A stretch of 64,000 nucleotides of DNA from contig JALHMR010000001.1 in NCBI GenBank assembly GCA_022843945.1, forward strand, positions 62,001 to 126,000. The letters run 5' to 3'. Below the pieces are notes generated by a model. It worked only from the letters and a program-made list of their open reading frames with translations, was not told the DNA's origin and searched no databases. Numbering within the stretch: position 1 is the first letter of the stretch; the number at the start of each line of letters is the position of its first letter. This DNA comes from Rhodospirillaceae bacterium. Its GTDB lineage: Bacteria; Pseudomonadota; Alphaproteobacteria; CACIAM-22H2. Both the position numbers and the translations under genes were made by a program. Positions 33,412 through 42,888 of the stretch are shown piece by piece.

Positions 33412-34688
33412 GCGGCCTGCCGATCGCGCGAGAAGAGGTCGCGGAAGACGGGGAAGATATCGGCGCGCCGCCGCACCTTGCGCATGGCCATGTTGGCGCC
33501 GGGCTTGCGCAGGACCTTGTAGGCGTTCCACAGCTCGGTATCGGGCGCCGTCCAGTCCTTGTCCTCCGAGCCGACCTCGATATAGGCGAAGTACTGGCTG
33601 AGCGGCAGCAGGACCTGGTCGAGCAAGGTGACGGCGCGGCCGTTGTCGTCGCTGCTGTTGTCGCCGTCCGAGGCCTGGGCGGCATAGATGTTCCAGCTCC
33701 CCGGCGGGTAGCGCTTGGCGATGACGCGCTTCATCTCCTCCAGCGCCGTCGAGACCACGGTGCCGCCGGTCTCGGTCGAATAAAAGAAGGTCTGCTCGTC
33801 GACTTCCTGGGCCTCGTGCGTATGGCGAATGAAGACCACCTCGACATGCTTGTACCGCCTCGTCAGGAACAGGTGCAGCAGCATGAAGAACCGCTTGGCC
33901 AGGTCCTTCATCGATTCGGTCATCGAGCCCGAGACATCCATCAGGCAGAACATCACGGCCTGGGCGATCGGCTTGGGCACGGGCTCGAAGCGCTTGTAGC
34001 GGAGGTCGTACGGGTCGATGAACGGGATGCGCTTGCGCCGGGCGAGGAGCTTCGCGTGCTCGGCTTCGAGACTGATCACCAACTCGGCATCATCGCCGGC
34101 CTTGGCCTCTGCCAGGCGGGCTTCCAGATCCTCGAGTTCGCTCAGGCTCGGCCGCCGCAGCGCCTGGCGGCGCGACAGCGAGTGCCGCAGGGTGCGGACC
34201 AGGCTCAGGCTGGCCGGCGAGCCGGTGACGGAATAGCCGGCGCGCGCATAGGCAGGGAACTCGGTCTGCTTGACCGCCTTCTTGGCGAGGTCGGGGAGCT
34301 CCAGGTCCTCGAGGAAGATGTCGAGAAACTCGTCCTTGGAGAGCACGAAGCGGAACTCGTCCTCGCCGCCGCCATCGGGGCTGCCCTGGGAACCACCGCC
34401 GCCGCCGCCCGAAGGCGGGCGCGGGACCTTATCGCCCTTCACGAACTGCTTGTTGCCGGGCAGCACGTGGTCGCGCACGCCGCCCTCGCCGGCATGGTGG
34501 AAGGACGGCTCGCGCAGGTCGTCCATGGGGATGGAGATGTTCTCGCCCTCCGCGACGTCGGCGACGCCGCGGCCGCGCGCCGCATCCCGCACCGCGTCCT
34601 GGATATGACGGCGGGCGCGACGCAGGAAGCGCTGGCGGTTGGCGAGGCTCTTGCCCCGGGGATTCAGGCGGCGGTCGACGATGTCCAC
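33408..34688 (-). CDS. yeaH: YeaH/YhbH family protein (DUF444)
   Basis: A 426-residue protein of the YeaH family. The N-terminus VDIVDRRLNPRGKSLANRQRFLRRARRHI matches the family. A Gly-rich linker (GGGGGGSQG) follows, and the C-terminal half looks like a von Willebrand A domain with MIDAS start LMDVSGSMTESMKDLAKRFFMLLH. Its role is unknown, but it always accompanies the PrkA kinase and SpoVR, and a complex of the three is plausible. The start is GTG at 34688, 28 bp after the prkA stop. Overlap with spoVR shows coupling. Confidence 0.94.
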   Translation of the reverse strand: MDIVDRRLNPRGKSLANRQRFLRRARRHIQDAVRDAARGRGVADVAEGENISIPMDDLREPSFHHAGEGGVRDHVLPGNKQFVKGDKVPRPPSGGGGGGSQGSPDGGGEDEFRFVLSKDEFLDIFLEDLELPDLAKKAVKQTEFPAYARAGYSVTGSPASLSLVRTLRHSLSRRQALRRPSLSELEDLEARLAEAKAGDDAELVISLEAEHAKLLARRKRIPFIDPYDLRYKRFEPVPKPIAQAVMFCLMDVSGSMTESMKDLAKRFFMLLHLFLTRRYKHVEVVFIRHTHEAQEVDEQTFFYSTETGGTVVSTALEEMKRVIAKRYPPGSWNIYAAQASDGDNSSDDNGRAVTLLDQVLLPLSQYFAYIEVGSEDKDWTAPDTELWNAYKVLRKPGANMAMRKVRRRADIFPVFRDLFSRDRQAA

Positions 34689-34716
34689 GAGCCCAGCCTT
34701 TCCGGGTGGTGCCCGG

Positions 34717-36675
34717 CTACCCGGCCTGCTTGACGCGCATATACCACTCGACCAGCCGGCGCACCTGACGTTCGGTGTAGCCGCGGGTCATCATGCGTCT
34801 GACGAACTCGGTGTGCTTCTTCTCGGTCTCCGAATCCTTCTTCGAGCCGAAGCTGATCACCGGCAGCAGGTCCTCGACCTGGCTGAACATGCGCCGCTCG
34901 ATGACCTGGCGGATCTTCTCGTAGGAGGTCCAGGACGGGTTCTGGCCGTTGTTCTGGGCCTTGGCGCGCAGCGCGAACTTGACGACCTCGTTGCGGAAGT
35001 CCTTGGGGTTGGCGATGCCGGCCGGCTTCTCGATCTTGGACAGCTCCTGGTTCAGCAGCTCGCGGTTGAGCAGCTGCCCGGTGTCCGGATCCTTGAAGTC
35101 CTGGTCCTCGACCCAGGCGTCGGCGTAGTCGACGTAGCGGTCGAAGAGGTTCTGGCCGTAGTCGCTGTAGGATTCGAGATAGGCCTTCTGGATCTCGTTA
35201 CCGATGAACTCGGCGTAGCGCGGCGCCAGCTCGCCCTTGATGAACTCCAGGTACTTCTTCTCGGTCTCGTTGGCGAACTGCTCGCGCCGGATCGACATCT
35301 CCAGCATGTACATGAGATGGACCGGATCGGCTGAGATCTCGGTGGTGTCGTAGTTGAAGGCCTGCGACAGGACCTTGAAGGCGAAGCGGGTCGAGATGCC
35401 TTCCATGCCCTCGTCGACGCCGGCGGCGTCGCGATATTCCTGCATGGACTTGGCCTTGGGATCGGTCTCCTTGATGTTCTCGCCGTCGTAGACCCGCATC
35501 TTGGAGAAGAGGTTCGAATTCTCGTGCTCCTTGAGGCGCGACAGCACGCAGAAGCGGGCCAGCATCTCCAGGGTGGCCGGGGCGCACGGCGCCTTCACCA
35601 GCTCGGAACTGCGGATCAGCTTCTCGTAGATCTTCTGCTCTTCGGTGGAGCGCAGGCAGTACGGCACCTTGATCACGCAGATGCGGTCGATGAAGGCTTC
35701 GTTGCTGCGGTTGCTCTTGAAGTTCTGCCATTCCGATTCGTTGGAATGGGCCAGGATGATGCCCTGGAAGGGCAGGGCGCCGATATTCTCGCTGCCGACG
35801 TAGTTGCTTTCCTGGGTCGCCGTGATCAGCGGGTGCAGCATCTTGATCGGCGCCTTGAACATCTCGACGAATTCGAGCAGGCCCTGGGTGCAGCGGTTCA
35901 GCCCCCCGGAGTAGCTGTAGGCATCCGGATCGTTCTGGCTGAAGACCTCGAGCTTGCGGATGTCCACTTTGCCGACCAGCGTCGAGATGTCCTGGTTGTT
36001 CTCGTCGCCGGGCTCGGTCTTGGCCACGGCGATCTGCTTGAGCCGCGACGGATAGAGCTTCACCACCTTGAATTTCGAGATGTCGCCGCCGAACTCGTCG
36101 AGCCGCTTCACCGCCCAGGGCGACATCAGGCCGCCGAGGCGGCGCGCCGGAATGCCGAATTTTTCCTCAAGCGGCTTGGCGAAGGTCGCCGGGTCGAACA
36201 GGCCGAGCGGGCTCTCGAGCAGCGGGCTGAGCTCGTCGCCGGCCTTGAGGACGTAGATCGGCTCCTTCTCCATCAGCGCCTTCAGGCGCTCGGCCAGCGA
36301 CGACTTGCCGCCACCGACGGGGCCGAGCAGGTAGAGGATCTGCTTGCGCTCCTCGAGACCCTGCGCGGCGTGGCGGAAATAGCCGACGATGCGCTCGATC
36401 GTCTCTTCCATGCCGAAGAAATCGGCAAAGGCCGGGTAGACCTTGATCGTGCGGTTGAGGAAGACGCGCGAGAAACGGGCATCGCGGGCCGTGTCGATCA
36501 GCTCCGCCTCGCCGATCGCCGCGATCATGCGCTCCGCCGCGGAGGCATAACGCATCGGGTCGGTCCTGCAACCGTCGAGGAATTCCTGCAAGGTCATCTC
36601 GACGGCGCGGCGCCCCTCATGGGCGCGCGAGTAGCCGGCGAAGATGTCATCAACCAAAGCGGCGGAGTCGGGCAT
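34717..36675 (-). CDS. prkA: PrkA-family serine protein kinase (YeaG)
   Basis: A 652-residue protein. The N-terminal AAA+ part has Walker A GPVGGGKSS (118-126). The C-terminal PrkA domain has LMYMLEMSIRREQFANETEKKYL and ends near RRLVEWYMRVKQ. Homologues include E. coli YeaG, induced in starvation, and Bacillus PrkA. Kinase activity has been reported for YeaG and ATP-dependent protease activity argued for PrkA, so the reaction is not settled. It is first gene of prkA-yeaH-spoVR. The 762-bp gap upstream must hold its promoter. Length and motifs are normal. Confidence 0.95.
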   Translation of the reverse strand: MPDSAALVDDIFAGYSRAHEGRRAVEMTLQEFLDGCRTDPMRYASAAERMIAAIGEAELIDTARDARFSRVFLNRTIKVYPAFADFFGMEETIERIVGYFRHAAQGLEERKQILYLLGPVGGGKSSLAERLKALMEKEPIYVLKAGDELSPLLESPLGLFDPATFAKPLEEKFGIPARRLGGLMSPWAVKRLDEFGGDISKFKVVKLYPSRLKQIAVAKTEPGDENNQDISTLVGKVDIRKLEVFSQNDPDAYSYSGGLNRCTQGLLEFVEMFKAPIKMLHPLITATQESNYVGSENIGALPFQGIILAHSNESEWQNFKSNRSNEAFIDRICVIKVPYCLRSTEEQKIYEKLIRSSELVKAPCAPATLEMLARFCVLSRLKEHENSNLFSKMRVYDGENIKETDPKAKSMQEYRDAAGVDEGMEGISTRFAFKVLSQAFNYDTTEISADPVHLMYMLEMSIRREQFANETEKKYLEFIKGELAPRYAEFIGNEIQKAYLESYSDYGQNLFDRYVDYADAWVEDQDFKDPDTGQLLNRELLNQELSKIEKPAGIANPKDFRNEVVKFALRAKAQNNGQNPSWTSYEKIRQVIERRMFSQVEDLLPVISFGSKKDSETEKKHTEFVRRMMTRGYTERQVRRLVEWYMRVKQAG

Positions 36676-37437
36676 GGCTGGTTACTCCGAGCGGGCAGAC
36701 GAGCCCGCGGTCTGTTGGAAGGTGTTTGGATTTGCGCTATCCGCGTTTGCGAAGAGCATGGGCCGTGCCAAGCACGGCGGTGTGCCGGCTGTAGCCGACC
36801 GAGTCACGCGGACGAGGAGAGCGGATCGCACCATGACGTCCTCATACTTCGAGTCGCCCTCTGCGTTTATTGTACGGCACCATCGCAAATCCTCGATCGA
36901 TAACGACGCACGCGACCGCTTTAGTTCATCAGTGTGATAACGACGCATCACCAAGGCCGTATCTTTCGTGAACTCGTTTGTCATGGCATTGCTCAAGTCG
37001 TTCACCTGTGTGGCGGCAACAAGGCGGCGGCGCGGGACTGCATCGATCACCTAAATGCCTATGGCGACGACAAAACACGGCGCCTATCGCCCAATCGAGG
37101 TATGGGTCGTTATCGTTTGCGATCTGGGGGCGCGCAGCCGGGGTTTCAGGCAACGGCCTAGCCCCAATGGCTCGCATCGCTATCCGTCGGGTTGGGCTGA
37201 TGCCAATCGTGCTTCGGCCACCATTCCGGCTGGGGTGCCAGGCCGCCCCGGACGGCTCCGCTTCCCCTTGACCCCCGAGCGCCGAAAATGCCCAATTAAG
37301 GCATCCGGCGGCGGCTGAAACCGGCCGAGTCGGCAAAAGAAAGAACCGTCTTTACGGGGTACGCCAGCGCCAGCCCGGACAATGCGTTATAGTGCCGAAG
37401 CCGCCCGTCAGAACGGAGCGGTTGGGGAGAACGTCGC
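36676..37437. other. 762-bp intergenic region between prkA and the oxidoreductase operon
   Basis: It separates two divergent operons and must contain both promoters, but I find no clear sigma70 pair. A weak EcfG-like match on the minus strand reads TGAAC-N18-CGTT at about 36929-36903, one base off consensus and one over usual spacing. An 82-codon minus-strand frame (36929-37177) contains ANDND near residue 22, a motif frequent at the N-termini of small alphaproteobacterial proteins. The rest of it is not protein-like. Nothing else is recognised. Confidence 0.4.
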
Positions 37438-39231
37438 GTGAAGCCGACCGATATTGGTGCGCCTGAGTACTTCCACAAGGTCGTGGATTGCCAATGGGCG
37501 TGCCCGGCCCATACCCCGGTTCCTGAATATATCCGGATGATCGCCGCCGGCCGCTACGCCGACGCCTACATGGTTAACTGGACGTCGAACGTCTTCCCGG
37601 GCGTGCTCGGCCGCACCTGCGACCGCCCCTGCGAACCGGCCTGCCGCCGCGGCCGGGTCGAGGACGAGCCGGTCGCCATCTGCCGGCTGAAGCGGGTCGC
37701 CGCCGACTACAAGGGCGACATCAAGGACCGGCTGCCCCAGCCCGCCACGAGCAGGAACGGCAAGCGCGTGGCGCTGATCGGCGCCGGCCCCGCCTCGCTC
37801 ACGGTCGCCCGCGACCTGCTGCCGCTTGGCTACCACGTCGTGCTCTACGACCAGGATCCCAAGGCGGGCGGCATGATGCGCACGCAGATCCCGAAATTCC
37901 GCCTGCCTGAGTCGGTGCTCGACGAGGAGGTCGACTACATCCTCGGCCTGCAGCCGGAGCTGCGCCTGGGCAAGCGCATCGACAGCCTGAAGGCGCTGCT
38001 CGACGAAGGCTACGACGCGGTCTTCGTCGGCTCGGGCGCGCCGCGCGGCCGCGACCTCGAGATTCCCGGCCGGCAGGAAGCCAAGGCCAACATCCATGTC
38101 GGCATCGACTGGCTGTCGAGCGTCTCGTTCGGCCATATCGACAAGATCGGCAAGCGGGTGATCGTGCTGGGCGGCGGCAACACCGCCATGGATTGCTGCC
38201 GCTCGTCCAAGCGCCTCGGCGGCGAGACCGTCACCGTCGTGGTGCGCTCGGGCTTCGAGGAGATGAAAGCCAGCCCCTGGGAGAAAGAGGACGCGATGCA
38301 CGAAGGCATCCCGATCCTCAACTTCCTGGTGCCCAAGGCCTTCATCCACAAGAACGGCAGGCTCACCGGCATGACCTTCGACAAGGTCAAGGCCGAGTAC
38401 GACGCCAAGGGCCGGCGTAACCTGGTGCCGACCGGCGAGCCCGAGACGCTGATCGAGTGCGACGACGTGCTGGTCGCGGTCGGCCAGGAGAACTCCTTCC
38501 CCTGGATCGAGCGCGACATCGGGCTCGACTTCGACAAGTGGGGCATGCCGGTGGTCGACACCACGACCCTGCAGTCGACCAACCCCAAGGTGTTCTTCGG
38601 CGGCGACGCGGCCTTCGGCCCGAAGAACATCATCTGGGCGGTGGCGCACGGCCACGACGCCGCGATCTCGATCCACAAGATGCTCCAGGGCGAGGACATC
38701 AAGGACCGCCCGCCGCCGACCGTCAATCTCGCCAGCCAGAAGATGGGCATCCACGAGTGGAGCTACGACAACGACGTCTCCAACGACCTGCGCTACAAGG
38801 TGCCGTGGCGCGATCCCAGCGAGACGCTCAAGAACATCCGGCTGGAGGTCGAGCTCGGCTTCGATCCCAAGCTCGGCTTCGCCGAGGCGCAGCGCTGCCT
38901 CAACTGCGACATCCAGACGGTGTTCGAGGCCAAGCTGTGCATCGAATGCGATGCCTGCGTCGACATCTGCCCGATGGACTGCATCACCTTCACGCCCAAC
39001 GGCGAGGAGGATGAGCTGCGCCAGCGCCTGATGGCGCCGGCCAGGAACAAGACCCAGGACCTCTACGTCTCGCCCGAGCTCAAGACCACGCGGGTGATGG
39101 TCAAGGACGAAGACGTCTGCCTGCATTGCGGGCTGTGCGCCGAGCGCTGCCCGACCGGCGCCTGGGACATGCAGAAATCCCTTATCCAGATGACCCACGC
39201 GGAGCACGCATGCAGCCGATCGCACGCGTAA
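37438..39231 (+). CDS. GltD-like FAD/NAD(P)-binding oxidoreductase with C-terminal 2x[4Fe-4S] ferredoxin domain
   Basis: A 597-residue electron-transfer subunit. The N-terminal Cys-rich part (CQWACPAH, later TCDRPCEPACRRG) is the GltD-type iron-sulfur region. FAD and NAD(P) Rossmann motifs follow as ALIGAGPASLTVA (about 115) and VLGGGNTAMD (about 243). Two [4Fe-4S] motifs close the protein: CIECDACVDICPMDC and CLHCGLCAERCP. It should pass electrons between NAD(P) and the oxoacid oxidoreductase encoded next. The start is GTG at 37438 with GGGGAG upstream. The alpha gene begins 22 bp before its stop. It resembles the third (KorC-like) subunit of 2-oxoglutarate:NADP+ oxidoreductases. Confidence 0.88.
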   Translation: MKPTDIGAPEYFHKVVDCQWACPAHTPVPEYIRMIAAGRYADAYMVNWTSNVFPGVLGRTCDRPCEPACRRGRVEDEPVAICRLKRVAADYKGDIKDRLPQPATSRNGKRVALIGAGPASLTVARDLLPLGYHVVLYDQDPKAGGMMRTQIPKFRLPESVLDEEVDYILGLQPELRLGKRIDSLKALLDEGYDAVFVGSGAPRGRDLEIPGRQEAKANIHVGIDWLSSVSFGHIDKIGKRVIVLGGGNTAMDCCRSSKRLGGETVTVVVRSGFEEMKASPWEKEDAMHEGIPILNFLVPKAFIHKNGRLTGMTFDKVKAEYDAKGRRNLVPTGEPETLIECDDVLVAVGQENSFPWIERDIGLDFDKWGMPVVDTTTLQSTNPKVFFGGDAAFGPKNIIWAVAHGHDAAISIHKMLQGEDIKDRPPPTVNLASQKMGIHEWSYDNDVSNDLRYKVPWRDPSETLKNIRLEVELGFDPKLGFAEAQRCLNCDIQTVFEAKLCIECDACVDICPMDCITFTPNGEEDELRQRLMAPARNKTQDLYVSPELKTTRVMVKDEDVCLHCGLCAERCPTGAWDMQKSLIQMTHAEHACSRSHA

Positions 39232-41045
39232 ACGATTTCGTCGTCAAGTTCGCCAACGTCAACGGCTCGGGCTCGGCCTCCGCCAACCAGCTGTTCGCCA
39301 AGGCGATCCTGCGCATGGGCGTGCCCTGCACGCCGCGCAACATCTTCCCCTCGAACATCCAGGGCCTGCCGACCTGGTACGAGGTGCGCGTCTCCGAGGC
39401 CGGGCATCTGGGGGCGCGCGGCGGCGTCGACTTCTTCGTCGCCATGAACCCGCAGACCTGGGACAAGGACGTCGCCGAGATCGAGCCCGGCGGCTACCTG
39501 TTCTACGATTCCTCCAAGCCGATGCCGAAGTCGAAGTTCCGCGACGACGTGAACGTCATCGGCGTGCCGCTCACCGAGATCTGCAACCAGACCTACAGCG
39601 ACCCGCGCCAGCGCCAGCTGTTCAAGAACATCATGTACCTGGGCGCACTCTCGGCCCTGCTCGACATGGACGTGCCGGCGATCGAGACGCTGATCAGCGA
39701 GCAGTTCCAGGGCAAGGACAAGCTGATCGCGCCCAACCTCAAGGCGCTGCATCTGGGGCGCGACTGGGCGCTGGCCAATCTGCAATGCCCGCTGGGCCTG
39801 AAGCTGCAGCGCTCCGACAAGGTCGGCGACCGCATCTTCCTCGAAGGGAACAGCGCCGCGGCGCTGGGAGCTGTGTACGGCGGCGCCACGATGTGCGCCT
39901 GGTATCCGATCACGCCCTCCTCCTCGCTCGCCGAGGCCTACTCCCGCCATTGCCGCAAGTTCCGCACCGCGCCCGACGGCAAGGCGCGCTACGCCATCAT
40001 CCAGGCCGAGGACGAGCTCGCCTCGATCGGCATGGTGATCGGCGCCGCCTGGAACGGCGCGCGCGCCTTCACCGCCACCTCGGGCCCCGGCATCTCGCTG
40101 ATGCAGGAGTTCATCGGCCTGTCCTATTTCGCCGAGATCCCGGCGGTCATCTTCAACGTGCAGCGCGCCGGCCCCTCGACCGGCATGCCGACCCGCACCC
40201 AGCAATGCGACGTCATGGCCTGCGCCTACGCCTCGCACGGCGACACCAAGCACGTGCTGCTCTTCCCCGAGGATCCGCGCGAATGCTTCGAGATGGGTGC
40301 CTTGTCCTTCGATCTCGCCGACCGGCTGCAGACGCCGATCTTCGTGCTGCTCGATCTCGACATCGGCATGAATGAGCGGCTCTGCGCGCCGCTTGCCTGG
40401 GACCCGCAACGGCGCTTCGACCGCGGCAAGGTCATGACCCATGCCGAGCTCGAATCCGGCAAGGAGTTCGGCCGCTACCTCGACGTTGACGGCGACGGCA
40501 TCCCCTACCGCACCCTGCCCGGCACGCACCCGACCCGCGGCTCGTTCTTCACCCGCGGCACCTCGCGCGACCGCTACGCGCGCTACACCGAGGAAGGCGC
40601 CGCCTACCAGGACAACATGCAGCGGCTGCTCAAGAAGTTCGAGACCGCCAAGAAGCTGGTGCCGGCCCCGGTCAAGCGGGCGGCCAAGCAGCCGACGCGT
40701 TTTGGTGCTCTTTATTACGGGTCGACGGCGCCGGCGATGAGCGAGGCGCTCGACCAGCTGGAGGCCGAGGGACTGCATCTCGATGCGCTGCGCGTGCGCG
40801 GCTTCCCGTTCTCGGACGAGGTCATCGACTTCGTGCGCGCCCACGAGCATGTCTTCGTGGTCGAGCAGAACCGCGACGGCCAGCTGCGCGCCCTGCTCAC
40901 GGTCGAAGGCAATATCGATCCCGCCAAGCTGGTCCCGGTCCTGCATTACGACGGCTCGCCGATCACCGCCCGCTTCATCAAGGGCGCCATCGGCAAGCGT
41001 CTGGCCGGCGCCAACGTCACGCCGCTGCGCAAGGTGGTGTCATGA
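39210..41045 (+). CDS. korA: 2-oxoacid:acceptor oxidoreductase, fused gamma-alpha subunit (KorA type)
   Basis: A 611-residue protein. Residues 1-190 are the gamma domain (NGSGSASANQLFAKAILRMGV, SEAGHLGARGGVDF). The alpha pyrimidine-binding domain follows, with the family motif YPITPSSSLAEAY, QAEDELASIGMVIGAAWNGAR and TSGPGISLMQE. With the beta subunit it decarboxylates a 2-oxoacid (2-oxoglutarate best guess) to an acyl-CoA and passes electrons to iron-sulfur centres. ATG at 39210 (GGAG six bases upstream) overlaps the flavoprotein gene by 22 bp. Its stop overlaps korB (ATGA). Confidence 0.92.
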   Translation: MQPIARVNDFVVKFANVNGSGSASANQLFAKAILRMGVPCTPRNIFPSNIQGLPTWYEVRVSEAGHLGARGGVDFFVAMNPQTWDKDVAEIEPGGYLFYDSSKPMPKSKFRDDVNVIGVPLTEICNQTYSDPRQRQLFKNIMYLGALSALLDMDVPAIETLISEQFQGKDKLIAPNLKALHLGRDWALANLQCPLGLKLQRSDKVGDRIFLEGNSAAALGAVYGGATMCAWYPITPSSSLAEAYSRHCRKFRTAPDGKARYAIIQAEDELASIGMVIGAAWNGARAFTATSGPGISLMQEFIGLSYFAEIPAVIFNVQRAGPSTGMPTRTQQCDVMACAYASHGDTKHVLLFPEDPRECFEMGALSFDLADRLQTPIFVLLDLDIGMNERLCAPLAWDPQRRFDRGKVMTHAELESGKEFGRYLDVDGDGIPYRTLPGTHPTRGSFFTRGTSRDRYARYTEEGAAYQDNMQRLLKKFETAKKLVPAPVKRAAKQPTRFGALYYGSTAPAMSEALDQLEAEGLHLDALRVRGFPFSDEVIDFVRAHEHVFVVEQNRDGQLRALLTVEGNIDPAKLVPVLHYDGSPITARFIKGAIGKRLAGANVTPLRKVVS

Positions 41046-42097
41046 CCTATCTCGCCAAACCCAAGCTCCGCCATCCCGATCTGCCGATCAACAAGCTCGG
41101 CTATACCCGCCGCGACTACGAAGGATCGGTCTCGACCCTGTGCGCCGGCTGCGGCCATGACTCGATCAGCGCCGCCATCATTCAGGCCTGTTTCGAGCTC
41201 GACCTGCCGCCGCACCGCATCGCCAAGCTGTCGGGCATCGGCTGCTCGTCGAAGACGCCGACCTACTTCCTCGGCCACAGCCACGGCTTCAACTCGGTGC
41301 ACGGGCGCATGCCCTCGGTCCTGACCGGCGCCAACCTCGCCAACCGCGACTTGCTCTATCTCGGCGTCTCGGGCGACGGCGATTCGGCCTCGATCGGCCT
41401 GGGCCAGTTCGCTCACTGCATCCGCCGCGGCGTCAACATGGTCTACATCGTCGAGAACAACGGCGTGTACGGCCTGACCAAGGGCCAGTTCTCGGCCACC
41501 GCCGACCGCGGCTCGAAGAGCAAGCGCGGCGCGATCAACGGCGATTCCTCGATCGACCTGGTCAGCATGGCCCTGCAGCTCGGGGCGACCTACATCGCGC
41601 GCAGCTTCTCCGGCGACAAGACGCAACTTGTCCCCCTCATCAAAGCGGCGATCCTGCACAAGGGGGCGGCCTTCCTCGACGTGATCAGCCCGTGCGTCGC
41701 CTTCAACAACCATCTTGGCTCGACCAAGAGCTTCGACTACGTGCGCGAGCACAACGAGGCGGTGAACCGGCTCGACATGATGACGCCGCGCGCCGCGATC
41801 ACCGCCGAGTACGCGCCGGGCACGGTCGAGAGCGTGACCCAGCACGACGGCTCGACCATCCACCTGCGCAAGCTCGCCGCCAACTACGATCCGCACGACC
41901 GCATCGCGGCCATGACCTACCTGCAGGAGCGCGCCTCGGCCGGCGAGGTCGTGACCGGGCTGCTCTATGTCGATAACGACCCGAGCGACCTCCACGACAG
42001 CCTGAACACCGTCGCTGCCCCGCTCAATGGGCTGGGCGAGACCGAGCTCTGCCCGGGCCCGGCGGCGCTCGACAAGATCAACGCCAGCCTGCGCTAA
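41042..42097 (+). CDS. korB: 2-oxoacid:acceptor oxidoreductase, beta subunit (KorB type)
   Basis: A 351-residue thiamin-diphosphate subunit. It has LCAGCGHDSISAAI and GIGCSSKTPTYF (Cys ligands for a [4Fe-4S] cluster) and the TPP/Mg motif GDGDSASIGLGQFAHCIRRG, followed by NNGVYGLTKGQFSAT. The latter is the usual GQ.S.T segment in KorB proteins. It forms the catalytic core with the gamma-alpha protein. The final gene of the operon, it converges with the rRNA methyltransferase gene, overlapping it by four bases. Substrate specificity for 2-oxoglutarate is inferred from family likeness. Confidence 0.93.
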   Translation: MTYLAKPKLRHPDLPINKLGYTRRDYEGSVSTLCAGCGHDSISAAIIQACFELDLPPHRIAKLSGIGCSSKTPTYFLGHSHGFNSVHGRMPSVLTGANLANRDLLYLGVSGDGDSASIGLGQFAHCIRRGVNMVYIVENNGVYGLTKGQFSATADRGSKSKRGAINGDSSIDLVSMALQLGATYIARSFSGDKTQLVPLIKAAILHKGAAFLDVISPCVAFNNHLGSTKSFDYVREHNEAVNRLDMMTPRAAITAEYAPGTVESVTQHDGSTIHLRKLAANYDPHDRIAAMTYLQERASAGEVVTGLLYVDNDPSDLHDSLNTVAAPLNGLGETELCPGPAALDKINASLR

Positions 42098-42888
42098 CGC
42101 GTCTTCGCCAGGTCGTGGATGAGGATCGCCGCCGTGGCGGCGACGTTGAGCGACTGCACGGCGCCCGATCCCGCCAGCATCACCACCTGATCGCAGGCCG
42201 CCAGCGTCGCGTCCTCCAGCCCCTGCTCCTCGTTGCCCAGCACCAGGGCCAGCGGCTTGTCGCGCGGCAGCGCCGCCAGCGCGCCGCCCTTGCCCAGGGC
42301 CGTGCCGACGACGCGGTAGCGCGGACGCAGCCGCTTGAGCGCCGCCGGCAGGTTGGCGGCGCGATAGACGGTGACGAACTCCAGGCCGCCTTCGGCCACC
42401 CGGTGCGCGGCCGCCGAAGGCCCGGCCTGCGCCGGGTGCCCGGAGATCACCACCCGGTCGAGGCCGAAGAAGGCGGCGGTGCGCACGATCGCGCCGAAGT
42501 TATGCGGATTGCTCACCCCGTCGAGGACCAGCAGCAGCGGCACCGCGGTAGTTCCAGGATCGAAGTCGAGCACCGGCTTGGGCCGGGCCAGGGCCACGAT
42601 CCCGCCATGCAGCACCGTGCCGGCAATCTTGGCCAACTCGTCGGCGCCGACCTCGCGGAAAGGCTTGTGCGCGCGGCCCAGCACGGCACAGAAGGGCGCC
42701 GCCTCGCGCCGCCGCTCGGGCGTGAAGAACAGCCGCTCGACCCGCTCGGGCTGCTGCTGAAACACGGCCTGCACCGCCGGCAGGCCGCCGACACGTAGGA
42801 GATCCTCGGCCGGGTGCGACGGCTTGGAGTGTCGCGACGGGCGATCCTGTCGCGCCCGCTTCCCGGGACGGGGGCGGCGCGAGTTCAA
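42094..42888 (-). CDS. TrmH/SpoU family RNA 2'-O-ribose methyltransferase
   Basis: A 264-residue SPOUT methyltransferase for rRNA or tRNA. The N-terminal part is a basic tail and a substrate-binding (SpoU_sub_bind) domain. The catalytic domain has motif 1 DGVSNPHNFGAIVRTA, motif 2 LALVLGNEEQGLE and motif 3 AGSGAVQSLNVAATAAILIH. The only fitting start is TTG at 42888, which overlaps the stop of the upstream gene (TTGA); coupling may compensate for the weak codon. The RNA target is not identified. Confidence 0.88.
   Translation of the reverse strand: MNSRRPRPGKRARQDRPSRHSKPSHPAEDLLRVGGLPAVQAVFQQQPERVERLFFTPERRREAAPFCAVLGRAHKPFREVGADELAKIAGTVLHGGIVALARPKPVLDFDPGTTAVPLLLVLDGVSNPHNFGAIVRTAAFFGLDRVVISGHPAQAGPSAAAHRVAEGGLEFVTVYRAANLPAALKRLRPRYRVVGTALGKGGALAALPRDKPLALVLGNEEQGLEDATLAACDQVVMLAGSGAVQSLNVAATAAILIHDLAKTR

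Noticed and set aside
36903-36929. EcfG promoter for prkA
   Set aside because: TGAAC-N18-CGTT departs from consensus in both base and spacing, and lies over 200 bp from the start codon; kept only as a note.
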